The notes: generated by a model not told the origin, from the letters alone. A stretch of 64,000 nt of DNA from Streptomyces antarcticus (GCF_026627255.1 NZ_JAPNLM010000001.1:713350-777349), one strand, 5' to 3'. Counted from the stretch's first letter, positions 26,816 through 37,236 are shown. Made by a program: numbers and translations.

Positions 26816-28513
26816 GTGAACCGCATACGCTCCCTCGCCCTGCTGGGCGCCGCCACGCTCACCGCCGGCGGCCTGACCGCCCTCACCGCCGGCACCGCGC
26901 AAGCCGCGGACATCAACGTCGCCCGCAACGGGGGCTTCGAGTCCGGCCTCGCCAACTGGTCGTGTTCCGGCGGGAGCGGCGCCGCCGTCTCCTCCCCGGT
27001 GCACGCCGGGACCGGCGCCCTCAAGGCCACCCCGGCCGGGTCCGACAACGCCCGCTGCAGCCAGACCGTCACGGTCAAGCCGAACTCGACGTACACGCTG
27101 AGCACCCAGGTCCAGGGCAGCTACGTCTACCTCGGCGCGACCGGCACCGGCACCCAGGACGTGTCCACCTGGACCCCGGGCTCCGGCGGCGGCTGGCAGA
27201 AGCTCTCCACGGCCTTCTCCACCGGCCCGAACACCACCCAGGTCACCGTCTACACCCACGGCTGGTACGGCCAGCCCGCCTACTTCGCCGACGAGTTCAG
27301 CGTCTTCGGCCCGGACGGCGGCGGCGGGACCGACCCCGGCCCGGGCATCCCCGGCTCCCCGGCCGGGACCGCCGTTTCCGGCCAGAGCGCGAGCGGCCTC
27401 ACCCTTTCGTGGAACGCCGTGAGCGGGGCGGCCGGCTACCACGTGTACCAGGACGGCGTCCGCGTCCAGTCCGTCACCTCGGCCTCCGCCCAGATCACCG
27501 GGCTTGCCGCCTCGACCTCGTACTCCTTCCAGGTGAGCGCCCACAACGCGGCGGGCGAGGGCCCCAAGTCCGCGGCGGTGACCGGCACGACCACCGGGGG
27601 CGGCGGCGACCCCGACCCGAACCCGTCGGTGCCCAAGCACGCGCTGACCGGCTACTGGCAGAACTTCAACAACGGCGCCACCGTCCAGAAGATCTCCGAC
27701 GTCTCGGCGCAGTACGACATCATCGCCGTCTCCTTCGCCGACGCCACGACCACGCCGGGCGCCATCACCTTCAACCTCGACTCGGCCGGGCTGAACGGCT
27801 ACACCGTCGCCCAGTTCAAGGCCGACATCGCCGCGAAGAAGACGGCGGGCAAGTCCGTCATCCTCTCCGTCGGCGGGGAGAAGGGCACGATCACGGTCAA
27901 CGACTCGGCCTCCGCGAACAACCTCGCGAACTCGGCCTGGGCGCTGATGCGGGAGTACGGGTTCACCGGGATCGACATCGACCTGGAGAACGGCATCAAT
28001 CCGACCTACATGACGCAGGCGCTGCGCGCGCTGTCGCAGAAGGCCGGTCCCTCGCTGGTCATCACCATGGCCCCGCAGACCATCGACATGCAGTCGACGG
28101 CGGGCGGCTACTTCAAGACGGCGCTGAACATCAAGGACATCCTCACCGTCGTCAACATGCAGTACTACAACAGCGGCTCGATGAACGGCTGCGACGGCAA
28201 GGTCTACTCCCAGGGCACGGTGGACTTCCTCACCGCGCTCGCCTGCATCCAGCTGGAAGGCGGCCTGGCCCCCTCCCAGGTGGGGATCGGCGTCCCGGCC
28301 TCGCCGAGCGGCGCGGGCAGCGGCTACGTCTCCCCGGCCATCGTCAACAACGCCCTGGACTGCCTGGCCCGGGGCACGAACTGCGGAACCTTCAAGCCCT
28401 CCAAGACCTACCCGGGGCTCCGCGGCGCGATGACCTGGTCGACCAACTGGGACGCCAAGGCGGGTAGCGCCTGGTCCAACGCGGTGGGTCCGAAGGTCCA
28501 CGCCCTCCCGTAG
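26816..28513 (+). CDS. Secreted chitinase, GH18, with CBM and fibronectin-III modules
   Basis: This is an extracellular endochitinase of 565 residues. A signal peptide (1-30, ending AQAAD) precedes a carbohydrate-binding module (about 31-165, NVARNGGFESGLANWSC start). A Gly/Pro hinge and a fibronectin type III module (about 180-255) follow, then the GH18 barrel with the catalytic motif FTGIDIDLENG. SVGGEKG and the barrel strand MTWSTNWDAK also fit GH18. GTG 26816 is the first start followed by a signal peptide. The DasR-like site upstream implies induction by chitin-derived GlcNAc. It releases chito-oligomers that Streptomyces imports as carbon and nitrogen. Confidence 0.93.
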   Translation: MNRIRSLALLGAATLTAGGLTALTAGTAQAADINVARNGGFESGLANWSCSGGSGAAVSSPVHAGTGALKATPAGSDNARCSQTVTVKPNSTYTLSTQVQGSYVYLGATGTGTQDVSTWTPGSGGGWQKLSTAFSTGPNTTQVTVYTHGWYGQPAYFADEFSVFGPDGGGGTDPGPGIPGSPAGTAVSGQSASGLTLSWNAVSGAAGYHVYQDGVRVQSVTSASAQITGLAASTSYSFQVSAHNAAGEGPKSAAVTGTTTGGGGDPDPNPSVPKHALTGYWQNFNNGATVQKISDVSAQYDIIAVSFADATTTPGAITFNLDSAGLNGYTVAQFKADIAAKKTAGKSVILSVGGEKGTITVNDSASANNLANSAWALMREYGFTGIDIDLENGINPTYMTQALRALSQKAGPSLVITMAPQTIDMQSTAGGYFKTALNIKDILTVVNMQYYNSGSMNGCDGKVYSQGTVDFLTALACIQLEGGLAPSQVGIGVPASPSGAGSGYVSPAIVNNALDCLARGTNCGTFKPSKTYPGLRGAMTWSTNWDAKAGSAWSNAVGPKVHALP

Positions 28514-28638
28514 GCGGTAGGTGTGGGGGTGGCCGGATCGGTTCGGCGGACACGACGAGCTATTGACCAGGACATGCCACAAGAGCACGCTGTGCGCGTC
28601 CGCACGGCTACCCCCACACTCCCCACCCAGGAGAACGC

Positions 28639-29973
28639 ATGCGGCTCCACACCCGCCGGAGGGCTGCCGTCACGGCCGCCCTGCTGGCGCTCGCCCTCGG
28701 CGCGCCCGCGTACGGGATGAGCGCCACGGCCTCGCCACCGGCCTCCCCGTCCACCGCCACCCAGGACGAGGCGATCGTCCAGTACCGGATCCACGGGCCC
28801 TCCACGGTCACCGACCGCACGGCCCTGCTCCGTACCGGGGTGTCGATCGACGAGGTGGACGACCACACCGTCGTCGTCAGCGCCGACACCATGCAGGCCA
28901 AGAGCCTGCGCAAGCTCGGCTACCAGCTCACGGCCCTCCCCGGGCCGCCCGACCGCTCGCTGCCCGGGATCGCGTCGGGCACGATGGACTTCCCCTCGGC
29001 GGACTCCCGCTACCACAACTACGCCGAGGCCAGCGCGGAGATCGACCAGCGCATCGCCCAGTACCCCTCGATCATGAGCAAGCGGGTCATCGGGAAGTCG
29101 TACCAGGGCCGCGACCTCGTCGCCATCAAGATCAGCGACAACGTCGCGACCGACGAGGCCGAGCCCGAGGTGATGTTCACCGCGCACCAGCACGCCCGCG
29201 AGCACCTGACCGTGGAAATGGCCCTGTACCTCCTCAAGGAGCTGGGCTCCAAGTACGGCAGCGAGTCCCGGGTCACCAACGCCGTCAACGGCCGCGAGAT
29301 CTGGATCATCCCTGACCTCAACCCGGACGGCGGCGAGTACGACATCGCCACCGGCTCCTACCGCTCCTGGCGCAAGAACCGCCAGCCCAACTCCGGCTCC
29401 TCCTACGTCGGCACCGACCAGAACCGGAACTGGAACTACAAGTGGGGCTGCTGCGGCGGCTCCAGCAGCAGCAAGAGCTCCGAGACCTACCGCGGCGCGG
29501 CCGCCGAGTCGGCGCCCGAGGTGAAGGTCGTCTCCGACTTCGTCCGCAGCCGGGTGATCGGCGGCAAGCAGCAGATCAAGGCCTCGATCGACTTCCACAC
29601 CTACAGCCAGCTGGTGCTCTGGCCCTTCGGCTGGACGTACAACGACACCGCGCCCGGCCTCACCGCCGACGACCTCGCCGTCTTCAAGAAGATCGGTACG
29701 GGCATGGCGGCGAGCAACGGCTACACGCCGGAGCAGTCGAGCGACCTGTACATCACGGACGGGACGATCGACGACTGGCTGTGGGGCAGCCAGAAGATCT
29801 TCGCCTACACCTTCGAGCTGTACCCGTCGAGCGCGGGCGGCGGCGGCTTCTACCCGCCCGACGAGGTCATCGACCGCGAGACGTCGCGCAACAAGGAGGC
29901 CGTCCTCCAGCTGCTGGAGAACGCCGACTGCATGTACCGCTCGATCGGCAAGGAGGCGCAGTACTGCGCCTGA
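28639..29973 (+). CDS. Secreted zinc carboxypeptidase (M14)
   Basis: A 444-residue exported metallopeptidase. A signal peptide (1-32) is followed by a propeptide-like region to about residue 115, then the M14 domain. Zinc ligands are His and Glu in [10 protein letters not shown](L) (HxxE: H-A-R-E) and a distal His in [10 protein letters not shown]; the C-terminal catalytic Glu lies in [23 protein letters not shown] includes the substrate-carboxylate-binding NR. ATG 28639 follows AGGAGA. It resembles Streptomyces carboxypeptidase T/SG type and probably trims extracellular peptides. It follows the chitinase after 125 bases with its own putative promoter. Confidence 0.92.
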   Translation: MRLHTRRRAAVTAALLALALGAPAYGMSATASPPASPSTATQDEAIVQYRIHGPSTVTDRTALLRTGVSIDEVDDHTVVVSADTMQAKSLRKLGYQLTALPGPPDRSLPGIASGTMDFPSADSRYHNYAEASAEIDQRIAQYPSIMSKRVIGKSYQGRDLVAIKISDNVATDEAEPEVMFTAHQHAREHLTVEMALYLLKELGSKYGSESRVTNAVNGREIWIIPDLNPDGGEYDIATGSYRSWRKNRQPNSGSSYVGTDQNRNWNYKWGCCGGSSSSKSSETYRGAAAESAPEVKVVSDFVRSRVIGGKQQIKASIDFHTYSQLVLWPFGWTYNDTAPGLTADDLAVFKKIGTGMAASNGYTPEQSSDLYITDGTIDDWLWGSQKIFAYTFELYPSSAGGGGFYPPDEVIDRETSRNKEAVLQLLENADCMYRSIGKEAQYCA

Positions 29974-30013
29974 CCGCGGCCTGACCGCCGCGCGGCCTGA
30001 CCGCCACGTGACC

Positions 30014-30062
30014 GGGGCGCCTCACCGCCAGGGGGGCGCCCCTCCCCGCGCGCCGCGCGGGG
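30014..30062. terminator. Bidirectional terminator with two adjacent stems
   Basis: GGGGCGCC (30014-30021) pairs with GGCGCCCC (30035-30042), and CCCCGCGC (30044-30051) with GCGCGGGG (30055-30062). The pair lies between the rightward carboxypeptidase and the leftward RidA gene. Confidence 0.75.
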
Positions 30063-30115
30063 CGCCCCTCCCGGCCCCTTCCCGGCCCCCCGGCCGCTGC
30101 CCCGGGCGCGTCCGC

Positions 30116-30535
30116 TCAGCCCAGGACGGCGAGGGCGTCGATCTCGACGAGCAGCCCGGCCGGCAGGCCCACGTAGACCGTGGTGCGGGCGGCCGGCGCC
30201 TCCTTCAGGCCCTGCTCCTCGAAGTAGGTGTTGTAGATGCCGTTCATCTCGGCGAAGTGGTCCGTGTCGGTGAGGTAGACGCGGATCATCATCACGTCGT
30301 CCCAGTCCGCGCCGCCGGCCTCCAGGACCGAGCGGACGTTCTCCAGCGTCTGGAGGGTCTGCTCGCGCAGCCTCGGCCCCGCGGGGGTCGGCGGCTGCCC
30401 GTCGACGTGCGGGAGGAAGCCGACCTGCCCGGCGACCTGGAGGATGTTGCCCTTGCGCACGCCGTGCGAGAACTTCGCCGGCGGCGTGGTGTGCGTGTCG
30501 GGGGTGATCGCGGTCTTGGCGGCCGTGTCGCTCAT
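30116..30535 (-). CDS. RidA family enamine/imine deaminase
   Basis: A 139-residue trimeric YjgF/YER057c/UK114-type protein, which hydrolyses reactive enamine/imine intermediates made by PLP enzymes. Hallmarks are FSHGVRKGNILQVAGQVGF, RLREQTLQTLENVRSVLEAGGA, VYLTDTDHFAEMN and the C-terminal RTTVYVGLPAGLLVEIDALAVL containing the conserved Arg. The ATG overlaps the IclR stop by four bases. Across the divergent promoter lies a PLP-dependent amino-acid deaminase, so the role is plausibly to quench the 2-aminoacrylate-type products of that enzyme. Confidence 0.9.
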   Translation of the reverse strand: MSDTAAKTAITPDTHTTPPAKFSHGVRKGNILQVAGQVGFLPHVDGQPPTPAGPRLREQTLQTLENVRSVLEAGGADWDDVMMIRVYLTDTDHFAEMNGIYNTYFEEQGLKEAPAARTTVYVGLPAGLLVEIDALAVLG

Positions 30536-31305
30536 GCGGAGTCCTTGTTCGGATCGGAGCCGGAGCCGGAGCCGGAGTACTCCTGGCTGATGGTGTCGGC
30601 CGTACGCAGGACCAGGGGCCGCAGTTCGAGGAGCGCCTCGGCGGCGACCACCACGCCGGGCGCGGACACGGACAGCGCGGCGACGACCCGCCCGTCCGGC
30701 CCGTACACGGGCGCGCCCAGGCAGTTGATGGACTCCTCGTGGCCCCCGAGGTCGGTGGCCCAGCCCTGTTCCCGTACGAGGTCCAGCTCGCGCAGGAAGG
30801 CCTGCGCGTCGGGAGTGGAGCGGGAGGTGTAGCGGGGGTACTCGATCCGGGCCGCGAGGGCCCGCCGCTCCGCCTCGGGGAGGTCGGCCAGCAGCAGTTT
30901 GGCGACGGCGGCGACCGTGAGGGGGACGGGCTTGCCGATCCGGGAGTACATGCGGACCGGGTAGCGGCTGTCGACCTTGTCGATGTAGACGACCTCGTCG
31001 TCCTGGTGCAGGGCGAGGTGCACGGTGTGTCCGGTGGCCCGGTTCAGCTCCACGAGGTGGGGGTGGGCGATCTCGCGGACGTCGAGGTTCTCGATGGCCT
31101 CGGCGGCCAGCGCGAAGAGGCTCGCGCCGAGGCGGTAGCGGCCGTCGGGCTGGCGGTAGGCCAGGCCGTGGGCGTCCAGGGTCCGCAGCAGCCGCAGCGC
31201 GGTGCTCTTGTGCACGCCGAGCGCGTCGGCCACCGCCCCGAGCCCGGCGGGCCCCCGCGCGAGCAACGGCAGGATGCCGAGCGCCCTCTCCACCGACTGA
31301 CTCAT
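30532..31305 (-). CDS. IclR family transcriptional regulator
   Basis: This 257-residue regulator has an N-terminal winged helix-turn-helix ([46 protein letters not shown]). The IclR effector domain follows (GHTVHLALHQDDEVVYIDKVDS and the C-terminal SINCLGAPVYGPDGRVVAALSVSAP). A Ser/Gly repeat tail closes it. It is co-transcribed with RidA and diverges from the amino-acid deaminase/deacylase genes. Dyads in the shared promoter (31395-31446) are likely operators. The effector is probably a D-amino acid or N-acyl derivative, by context only. Confidence 0.9.
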   Translation of the reverse strand: MSQSVERALGILPLLARGPAGLGAVADALGVHKSTALRLLRTLDAHGLAYRQPDGRYRLGASLFALAAEAIENLDVREIAHPHLVELNRATGHTVHLALHQDDEVVYIDKVDSRYPVRMYSRIGKPVPLTVAAVAKLLLADLPEAERRALAARIEYPRYTSRSTPDAQAFLRELDLVREQGWATDLGGHEESINCLGAPVYGPDGRVVAALSVSAPGVVVAAEALLELRPLVLRTADTISQEYSGSGSGSDPNKDSA

Positions 31306-31325
31306 CCGATCCCTTCCCCGATCTC

Positions 31326-31370
31326 AGCCCCGCCGGCGCTTGAGGCGCGGGGTCCGGGGCGGAGCCCCGG
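31326..31370. repeat. Dispersed intergenic repeat, copy B
   Basis: Same 45-base unit as 7091-7135 with one substitution and in the same orientation. Here it lies just upstream of the leftward IclR gene, whose start is at 31305. Confidence 0.8.
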
Positions 31371-31394
31371 GACGTTGACCCGTCGTCATGCGGG

Positions 31395-31446
31395 ATGTTA
31401 GACAACATGCAGCACGATCCGCAACGACCGTTGCGCATATCGCAAC
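31395..31446. promoter_or_regulatory. Candidate IclR operators in the divergent promoter
   Basis: Three dyads are packed here: ATGTT-AGAC-AACAT (31395-31408), GCAACG-AC-CGTTGC (31421-31434), and GTTGCG-CATAT-CGCAAC (31430-31446). The last has the form and spacing often seen for IclR-family sites. Binding would cover both divergent promoters. Confidence 0.65.
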
Positions 31447-31467
31447 ACACCCCCGGGAGGCACCCGC

Positions 31468-32766
31468 ATGGCCAGCGCCAGCGACCCCGCCAGCGACCCC
31501 GTCAAGGACCTCGCCGACGAGCCGGTGGACCACCGGTTCAAGGGCCTCCCCCCGGACGCCCAGGCCGCCGGCCTCACCGTGGGCGGGCTCGCCGCGCAGC
31601 GCCGCGGGCTGTACACCGGCGGGTTCACCACCCCCGTGCTGACCCTCGACGCCGACGCGCTGGAGCACAACCTCACCGCGCTGGGCACCTACGCCGCCCG
31701 GCACGCGCTGGCCTTCGCGCCCCACGGCAAGACGTGCATGTCCCCCCAGCTCTTCCGCCGCCAGCTGGACCACGGCGCCTGGGGCATCACCGCCGCCGTC
31801 CCCCACCAGGCCCGCGTCTACCGCGCCTTCGGCATCCAGCGGATCTTCCTCGCCAACGAGCTCGTCGATCCCGCCGCCCTGCGCTGGGTCGCCGCCGAGC
31901 TCGCCGCCGATCCCGGCTTCCGCTTCGTCTGCTACGTCGACTCCGTGCGCGGGGTACGGCTCATGGACCGCGCCCTCCAGGGGCAGCCGGCCGTCCTGGA
32001 CGTGGTCGTGGAGCTCGGCGCCGGCGAGGGGGCCCGTACCGGCGCCCGTACCGACGAGGACTGCCGCGCCGTCGCCGACGCCGTCGCCGCCACGGACACC
32101 CTGCGCCTCGTCGGCGTCGCCGGGTACGAGGCCGAGGTCCCCGGCGCCGACGAGGACAACGTCCACGCCTACCTGCGCCGTCTGACCTCGCTCGCCGCCG
32201 AGTTCGACAAGGCCGGGCGGTTCGCCGCGGACCTGGACGAGATCGTCGTCAGCGCCGGCGGCTCCGCCTGGTTCGACGCCGTCGCCGACGTCTTCGCCGG
32301 GATCCCGGAGCTGTCCCGCCCGGTCCTGAAGCTGCTGCGCTCCGGCGCGTACGTCTCCCACGACCACGGCTGGTACACCCGCCTGACGCCCTTCAACCGG
32401 ATCCCGGAGGAGGGCGGGCTGCGCCCCGCGTTCCGCCTGTGGACGCAGGTGGTCTCCCGCCCCTCCCCCACGCAGGCGTTCGTCAACGCCGGCAAGCGCG
32501 ACATCGCCTACGACCTGGGCCTGCCGGAGGCCGAACTCGTCCGCGACGCGCTCGACGGGACCGAGCGGCCCGCGACCGGGGTCCGCGTGGTGAAGCTCTC
32601 CGACCAGCACACCTGGCTGGAGACCGACTCCGCCGGGGACCTGGACGTCGGCGACTGGGTGGCGCTCGGCATGTCCCACCCATGCACGATCTTCGAGAAG
32701 TGGCCGCTGATCCCGGTCGTGGAGGCCGACGGCACGGTCACCGACTACGTCCGCACCTTCTTCTAG
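31468..32766 (+). CDS. PLP-dependent amino acid deaminase / D-threonine aldolase-like protein
   Basis: A 432-residue fold-type III PLP enzyme (alanine racemase N-terminal barrel). The PLP lysine is in [12 protein letters not shown] (about residue 91). The C-terminal beta domain has the HPCTIFEKW motif, whose His/Cys bind a metal in D-serine dehydratase and D-threonine aldolase relatives. The likely reaction is deamination of a D-amino acid to a keto acid and ammonia. ATG 31468 follows GGGAGG. The D-aminoacylase gene begins 11 bases after its stop, giving a two-step route from N-acyl-D-amino acids. Confidence 0.85.
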   Translation: MASASDPASDPVKDLADEPVDHRFKGLPPDAQAAGLTVGGLAAQRRGLYTGGFTTPVLTLDADALEHNLTALGTYAARHALAFAPHGKTCMSPQLFRRQLDHGAWGITAAVPHQARVYRAFGIQRIFLANELVDPAALRWVAAELAADPGFRFVCYVDSVRGVRLMDRALQGQPAVLDVVVELGAGEGARTGARTDEDCRAVADAVAATDTLRLVGVAGYEAEVPGADEDNVHAYLRRLTSLAAEFDKAGRFAADLDEIVVSAGGSAWFDAVADVFAGIPELSRPVLKLLRSGAYVSHDHGWYTRLTPFNRIPEEGGLRPAFRLWTQVVSRPSPTQAFVNAGKRDIAYDLGLPEAELVRDALDGTERPATGVRVVKLSDQHTWLETDSAGDLDVGDWVALGMSHPCTIFEKWPLIPVVEADGTVTDYVRTFF

Positions 32767-32777
32767 GCCGCGGCCGC

Positions 32778-34379
32778 ATGGACCTCGTCATCCGCGGGGC
32801 CCGCGTCGTCGACGGCACGGGCGGGCCCTCGTACACGGCCGACGTCGGCGTGCACGGGGGCCGGATCGCCGCGATCGGCCGGATCCCGGGCGGCGGGCGG
32901 CGCACGCTCGACGCGCACGGCCTCGCCCTCGCCCCCGGCTTCGTCGACATGCACGCCCACAGCGACCTGGCCCTGCTCCGCGACCCGGACCACAGTGCGA
33001 AGGCCGCCCAGGGCGTCACCCTCGAAGTCCTGGGCCAGGACGGCCTGTCGTACGCGCCCGCCGACGACCGCACCCTCGCCGGTGTCCGCACGGCCATCGC
33101 GGGCTGGAACGGCCCCGGCGACGACGTCGACTTCGACTGGCGCACCGTCGGCGGGTACCTGGACCGCCTCGACCACGCCCACGGCGGCCGCGGCATCGCC
33201 GTGAACGCCGCCTACCTCGTCCCCCAGGGCACGGTCCGCGCGTACGCCGTCGGCTGGGACGACCGGCCCGCGACCGCCGCCGAGCTGGACCGGATGCGGG
33301 AGCTCGTCGACGAGGGCCTGGCCCAGGGCGCGGTCGGCATGTCCTCGGGTCTCACCTACACCCCCGGCATGTACGCCGACGGCGCCGAACTGACCGAACT
33401 GTGCCGGGTGGTGGCGCGGCACGGCGGCTACTACTGCCCACACCACCGCAGTTACGGCCACCGCGCGCTCGACGCGTACGCCGAGATGATCGAGCTGACC
33501 CGGGAGGCCGGCTGCGCGCTGCACCTCGCGCACGCCACCATGAACTTCGGTGAGAACGAGGGCCGGGCCCCCGAACTCCTCGCGCTCCTCGACGCGGCCC
33601 TGGCCGAGGGCTGCGACATCACCCTCGACAGTTACCCGTACACCCCGGGCTGTACCACCCTGGTCGCCCTGCTGCCCAGCTGGGCGAACGAGGGCGGCCC
33701 CGAGGCGGTGCTGGCCCGGCTGCGCGACGACGCCGTGGCCGCCCGGATCCGCCACGCCCTGGAGGTCGAGGGGGCCGACGGCTGTCACGGGGTGCCCGTC
33801 GACTGGTCGACGATCGAGATCTCGGGCGTCGGCGACCCGGCCCTCGCCGCCGCGCACGTCGGCCGGCGCGTCGACGGCTGGGACACGGCCCGGCGGCTGC
33901 TGCTGGACGACCGGCTCGCGCCGACGATCCTCCAGCACGTCGGCCACGAGGAGAACGTCCGGGCGATCATGCGCCACCGGGTCCACACGGGCGGCTCCGA
34001 CGGCATCCTCCAGGGCGCGAAGCCGCACCCGCGCGCCTACGGCACCTTCCCGCACTACCTGGGCCACTACGTCCGCGACCTGGGGGTGCTCTCGCTGGAG
34101 GAGTGCGTCGCGCACCTCGCCGGCCGCCCGGCGGCCCGGCTGCGGCTGCCCGACCGGGGCCTGGTCCGGGAGGGCTTCCGGGCCGACCTCGTCCTCTTCG
34201 ACCCGGCCACGGTCGCGGCCGGGTCCACGTACGAGCGTCCGCGCGTCCTGCCGACCGGGATCCCGTACGTGTTCATCGACGGCAGGCCGGTGATCCACGA
34301 GGGCCGTCGGACGGACGTCCTCGCAGGTCGGTCGGTACGGGGCGGCCCCGCGCCGGCCCCCCGCCGCCCCATACGATGA
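32778..34379 (+). CDS. N-acyl-D-amino-acid deacylase (D-aminoacylase family)
   Basis: A 533-residue metal-dependent amidohydrolase. The N-terminal metal site is [15 protein letters not shown]. Further metal ligands appear in [15 protein letters not shown] and [10 protein letters not shown], and the barrel Asp in [22 protein letters not shown]. The C-terminus returns to the small beta domain ([14 protein letters not shown]-like: [14 protein letters not shown]). It should release D-amino acids from N-acyl forms, feeding the upstream deaminase. It overlaps the following gene by four bases (ATGA). Confidence 0.9.
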   Translation: MDLVIRGARVVDGTGGPSYTADVGVHGGRIAAIGRIPGGGRRTLDAHGLALAPGFVDMHAHSDLALLRDPDHSAKAAQGVTLEVLGQDGLSYAPADDRTLAGVRTAIAGWNGPGDDVDFDWRTVGGYLDRLDHAHGGRGIAVNAAYLVPQGTVRAYAVGWDDRPATAAELDRMRELVDEGLAQGAVGMSSGLTYTPGMYADGAELTELCRVVARHGGYYCPHHRSYGHRALDAYAEMIELTREAGCALHLAHATMNFGENEGRAPELLALLDAALAEGCDITLDSYPYTPGCTTLVALLPSWANEGGPEAVLARLRDDAVAARIRHALEVEGADGCHGVPVDWSTIEISGVGDPALAAAHVGRRVDGWDTARRLLLDDRLAPTILQHVGHEENVRAIMRHRVHTGGSDGILQGAKPHPRAYGTFPHYLGHYVRDLGVLSLEECVAHLAGRPAARLRLPDRGLVREGFRADLVLFDPATVAAGSTYERPRVLPTGIPYVFIDGRPVIHEGRRTDVLAGRSVRGGPAPAPRRPIR

Positions 34380-35392
34380 ACGGCATGGTCGCCTTCGCCC
34401 TCGCCACGCTCTTCTTCCTCTCCTTCTGCGTCAGTGCCCGCAACGACCGCCGCAGGTTCCGCAACGCCGTCCTGCTGGGCCTGACGTTCCTCACCCTGTC
34501 GTCCGGCCTGCTCCTCCAGGTGGACAAGCTGCCCGGCTGGGCGGGGGTGGTCGTGCTGCTGGTGGTGTTCGGCCTGCCCGCCCTCGGCATCCTGGCGCTG
34601 GGCGTGTTCCTCGTCGCCAACGGGGTGACCATGGTCCGCAAGGAGGGCGCCTACCTGCCCAACCTGCTGTCGATGCTGGCGGGGCTGGGCATCTTCGCGG
34701 TGATCGCGCTGGTGGCGGCCGCGGGGGCCTTCGACTCGACGGCGGTGACCGGTGTCGCGGCGGTCGTCAGCGCGGTCGCCGCCTACGTCTCCTTCATCTT
34801 CATGTGCTTCCTCGGCTACGCCTACCTCTACGGCCGGATCAAGGTCCGCGGCGACGTCGACCACGTGGTCATGCTCGGCTCGGGCCTGGTCTGCGGTGAC
34901 CAGGTCCCGCCGCTGCTGGCCTCGCGGCTGCGCAAGGGCCGGCAGATCTACGCGGCCCAGCTGGCCCGCGGCGGCCGCCCGCCGGTGCTGCTGGTCTCGG
35001 GGGGCAAGGGGACGGACGAGAAGGTGTCCGAGGCGCGGGCGATGGCGGACTGGCTGATCGCTGAGGGCGTCCCGGCGGAGCACGTCGCGCTGGAGGAGCG
35101 GTCGACGACGACCGAGGAGAACATGCAGTTCAGCCGGGAGCTGATGCGCGCGGACGACCCCGGCTACCGGTGCGTGGTGGTCACCAACAACTTCCACGCC
35201 TTCCGGGCCGCGATGATGGCCCGCAAGGCCGGGGTCAACGGCCAGGTGGTGGGCTCGCCGACGGCCCGGTACTTCTGGCCGAGCGCCACCCTGCGCGAGT
35301 TCGTCGCGGTGTTCTGGGAGCACCGGACGGTGAACCTGGGGATCTGCGGGCTGCTGGTGGCGGCCGGGATGGCGGCGACGTTCGCCGCCTGA
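34376..35392 (+). CDS. YdcF/SanA family membrane protein (DUF218)
   Basis: A 338-residue protein with an N-terminal membrane region of about five segments (residues 1-150) and a C-terminal DUF218 domain. That domain has VVMLGSGL near residue 160, [43 protein letters not shown] and [23 protein letters not shown]218 proteins are linked to envelope processes such as the vancomycin-sensitivity protein SanA, but the reaction is unknown. It overlaps the deacylase stop, so is co-transcribed, though a functional link is unclear. It ends in a bidirectional terminator. Confidence 0.85.
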   Translation: MNGMVAFALATLFFLSFCVSARNDRRRFRNAVLLGLTFLTLSSGLLLQVDKLPGWAGVVVLLVVFGLPALGILALGVFLVANGVTMVRKEGAYLPNLLSMLAGLGIFAVIALVAAAGAFDSTAVTGVAAVVSAVAAYVSFIFMCFLGYAYLYGRIKVRGDVDHVVMLGSGLVCGDQVPPLLASRLRKGRQIYAAQLARGGRPPVLLVSGGKGTDEKVSEARAMADWLIAEGVPAEHVALEERSTTTEENMQFSRELMRADDPGYRCVVVTNNFHAFRAAMMARKAGVNGQVVGSPTARYFWPSATLREFVAVFWEHRTVNLGICGLLVAAGMAATFAA

Positions 35393-35442
35393 CAGTGAGG
35401 ATGTACGTGAGCGTTCCCCGGGGGCCGGGCCGGGACGTGCGC

Positions 35443-35483
35443 GGGGGCGCCGTGACTCCCCCCTTGGCAGCCACGGCGCCCCC
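35443..35483. terminator. Bidirectional terminator
   Basis: GGGGGCGCCGTG (35443-35454) pairs perfectly with CACGGCGCCCCC (35472-35483), between convergent YdcF-like and serine-protease genes. Confidence 0.8.
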
Positions 35484-35506
35484 TGTCCCCGGGCGGGGCG
35501 CGCCGG

Positions 35507-36862
35507 TCAGACGCGCTGCCAGAGCGCGGGGACGGCCGGCGGCTCCCAGCCCGTCTGGGCCTGGTGCCCCTGGAGGCAGCGGTAGGTCGCGCCGCCGTAG
35601 GTGACGGAGGCGCCGGTCGCGTAGACCGTGCCCGCCTTCCAGGTGCCGCCCGGCTCGGGGTCGCCGGGGCCGGGTCCCGGGCCGCTGCCCGTGGTCTTGA
35701 GGGTGAGGCCGTACGCGGACAGGATCGGGTTCAGCGGCTGGAAGAAGGTGGTGCCGCCGCTGGAGCAGTTCCCGGAGCCGCCGGAGGTGACGCCCTGGGC
35801 CTGGCTGCCGGAGATGTAGGAGCCGCCGGAGTCGCCGGGCTCGGCGCAGACCGTCGTACGGGTCACGCCCGAGATGGTGCCCTCGGGGTAGGTGACGCTG
35901 GTGTTGTGCTGCTGGACGGTTCCGCAGTGCCAGCCGGTGGTCGAGCCGGAGCGGCAGACGGAGGACCCGACGGGTTGCAGCACCGAGCCGGTGACCTGCA
36001 CGTTCGCGCCGCCGCTGCCCTTGACGTACGGGGTGGCGGTCCACTGGGCGTTCGCGGCGACCCAGGCCATGTCGTTGCCGGGGAAGACGGAGGCCTGGAA
36101 GGACCCCTGGGCGACCTGGTTGAAGCCGGTGGTGGTGGTGCCGGCGCGGCCGCAGTGCCCGGCGGTGGCGAAGCCGTTCACCGTGCCCTTGGTGACCGGG
36201 AAGCCGACGGAGCAGCGCCCGCTGCCGTTCATGTAGTAGGCGTCTCCGCCGCGCAGGTCGTACAGCGGGCGGGGGGCCTCGGCCGTACGGACCACGGTGA
36301 CCAGGGCCGCGTCGGTGCCGGTGGCGGCCAGCAGCCGGGCGGCCGCGCCCGCCCGGGTCTCCTCGACGACCAGGCGGTTGGTGCGCGGGTCGGCGTACCG
36401 GACCGGGGTTCCGGCGTCGGCGGCCCGGTCCAGTACGGCCTTGGCGGCGTCCAGGTCGGCCAGGGTCCGGGTGACGACGGCGGCCCGGGCCCCGGCGGCC
36501 CGTATCGCGGCGGTGTCGGCGGCCCGGGTGGTGGCCACGGTGAGGGTGGCGGAGTCGGCGCCGTCCACCCAGGCCCCGGCGAAGGCGGCGCCGAGCCGGT
36601 CCCGGAGCCGGGCGGCGGTGGCGCCCGCCTCGGCCTCGTGGGCGAGTCGGGCCTTGGCCTGCGTGGGGGTCAGGCCGAGGTCCCGCTGCAGGGCGGCGAG
36701 CAGCTCGGAGGGCGCTTCGGCGGTCCGGAGGGTGGCCGCGGCGGAAGCGGCCGGGGCGGCGGTCTCAGGGGCGGGGCCGGCGGTGGCACCGCCCGCCGCG
36801 GCCAGCAGCAGCCCGGCGGCGGCCAGGGCGGTACACGCCGCGCGGGCGTGTCGCTTGAGCAT
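35507..36862 (-). CDS. Secreted chymotrypsin-like serine protease with chitin-binding domain (streptogrisin C-like)
   Basis: A 451-residue S1-family preproprotease. A signal peptide (1-28) and an alpha-lytic-protease-type propeptide (to about residue 200) precede the protease domain. Catalytic residues are His in TAGHCG, Asp in GNDMAWV and Ser in EPGDSGGS, with paired cysteines around them. After a Gly/Pro linker (GSGPGPGPGDPEPGG) a CBM5/12-type chitin-binding module ends the protein (KAGTVYATGASVTYGG...YRCLQGHQAQTGWEP). ATG 36862 follows GAGGAGATC. The chitin-binding tail suggests protease targeting to chitin-protein complexes, in keeping with the chitinase 8 kb away. Confidence 0.92.
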   Translation of the reverse strand: MLKRHARAACTALAAAGLLLAAAGGATAGPAPETAAPAASAAATLRTAEAPSELLAALQRDLGLTPTQAKARLAHEAEAGATAARLRDRLGAAFAGAWVDGADSATLTVATTRAADTAAIRAAGARAAVVTRTLADLDAAKAVLDRAADAGTPVRYADPRTNRLVVEETRAGAAARLLAATGTDAALVTVVRTAEAPRPLYDLRGGDAYYMNGSGRCSVGFPVTKGTVNGFATAGHCGRAGTTTTGFNQVAQGSFQASVFPGNDMAWVAANAQWTATPYVKGSGGANVQVTGSVLQPVGSSVCRSGSTTGWHCGTVQQHNTSVTYPEGTISGVTRTTVCAEPGDSGGSYISGSQAQGVTSGGSGNCSSGGTTFFQPLNPILSAYGLTLKTTGSGPGPGPGDPEPGGTWKAGTVYATGASVTYGGATYRCLQGHQAQTGWEPPAVPALWQRV

Positions 36863-37050
36863 GGGGGATCTCCTCGGTTCGGTGGGGGTAACCGAAACCG
36901 TAGAAACCCGAACCACCGTACGGGAGCTGTCGGTTGGCCCCTCCCCCGGCGGTATGCCCGGGGCGGGCCGCCGGGCCGGACCCGCCCCGGGGTGCGTTCA
37001 TGGGGCGGCCGCCGCAGGATGGCCCCAGGGGGCATCGGAGGAGGTACGCG

Positions 37051-37236
37051 ATGGACAGTGCAGCGGATCAGCAGCCTCAGCGGCCCGACCGGCTCTTCTC
37101 GGGCGGCGAGCGGCCGTACGACCCGGAAGACCTCGTGATGGTGCGCGGGATGGAGCCGACTCCGGAGCGGCTCGAGAAGGCACGCCAGATGATCGAGAAG
37201 GAGGGTCCGCAGGTCATCGAGCGCTACCTGCCGTAG
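37051..37236 (+). CDS. Small conserved-type hypothetical protein
   Basis: A 61-residue acidic protein beginning at ATG 37051 behind an excellent GGAGGAGG site. The sequence holds the motif PYDPEDLVMVRGMEPTPERLEKARQMIEKEGPQVIERYLP, with a helical C-terminal half. No membrane segment or known domain is seen. It is flanked by divergent and convergent genes and so is monocistronic. I can assign no function. Confidence 0.7.
   Translation: MDSAADQQPQRPDRLFSGGERPYDPEDLVMVRGMEPTPERLEKARQMIEKEGPQVIERYLP

Noticed and set aside
26450-28588. 712-codon leftward frame opposite the chitinase
   Set aside because: Its product is low complexity and antisense to a well-supported GH18 gene.
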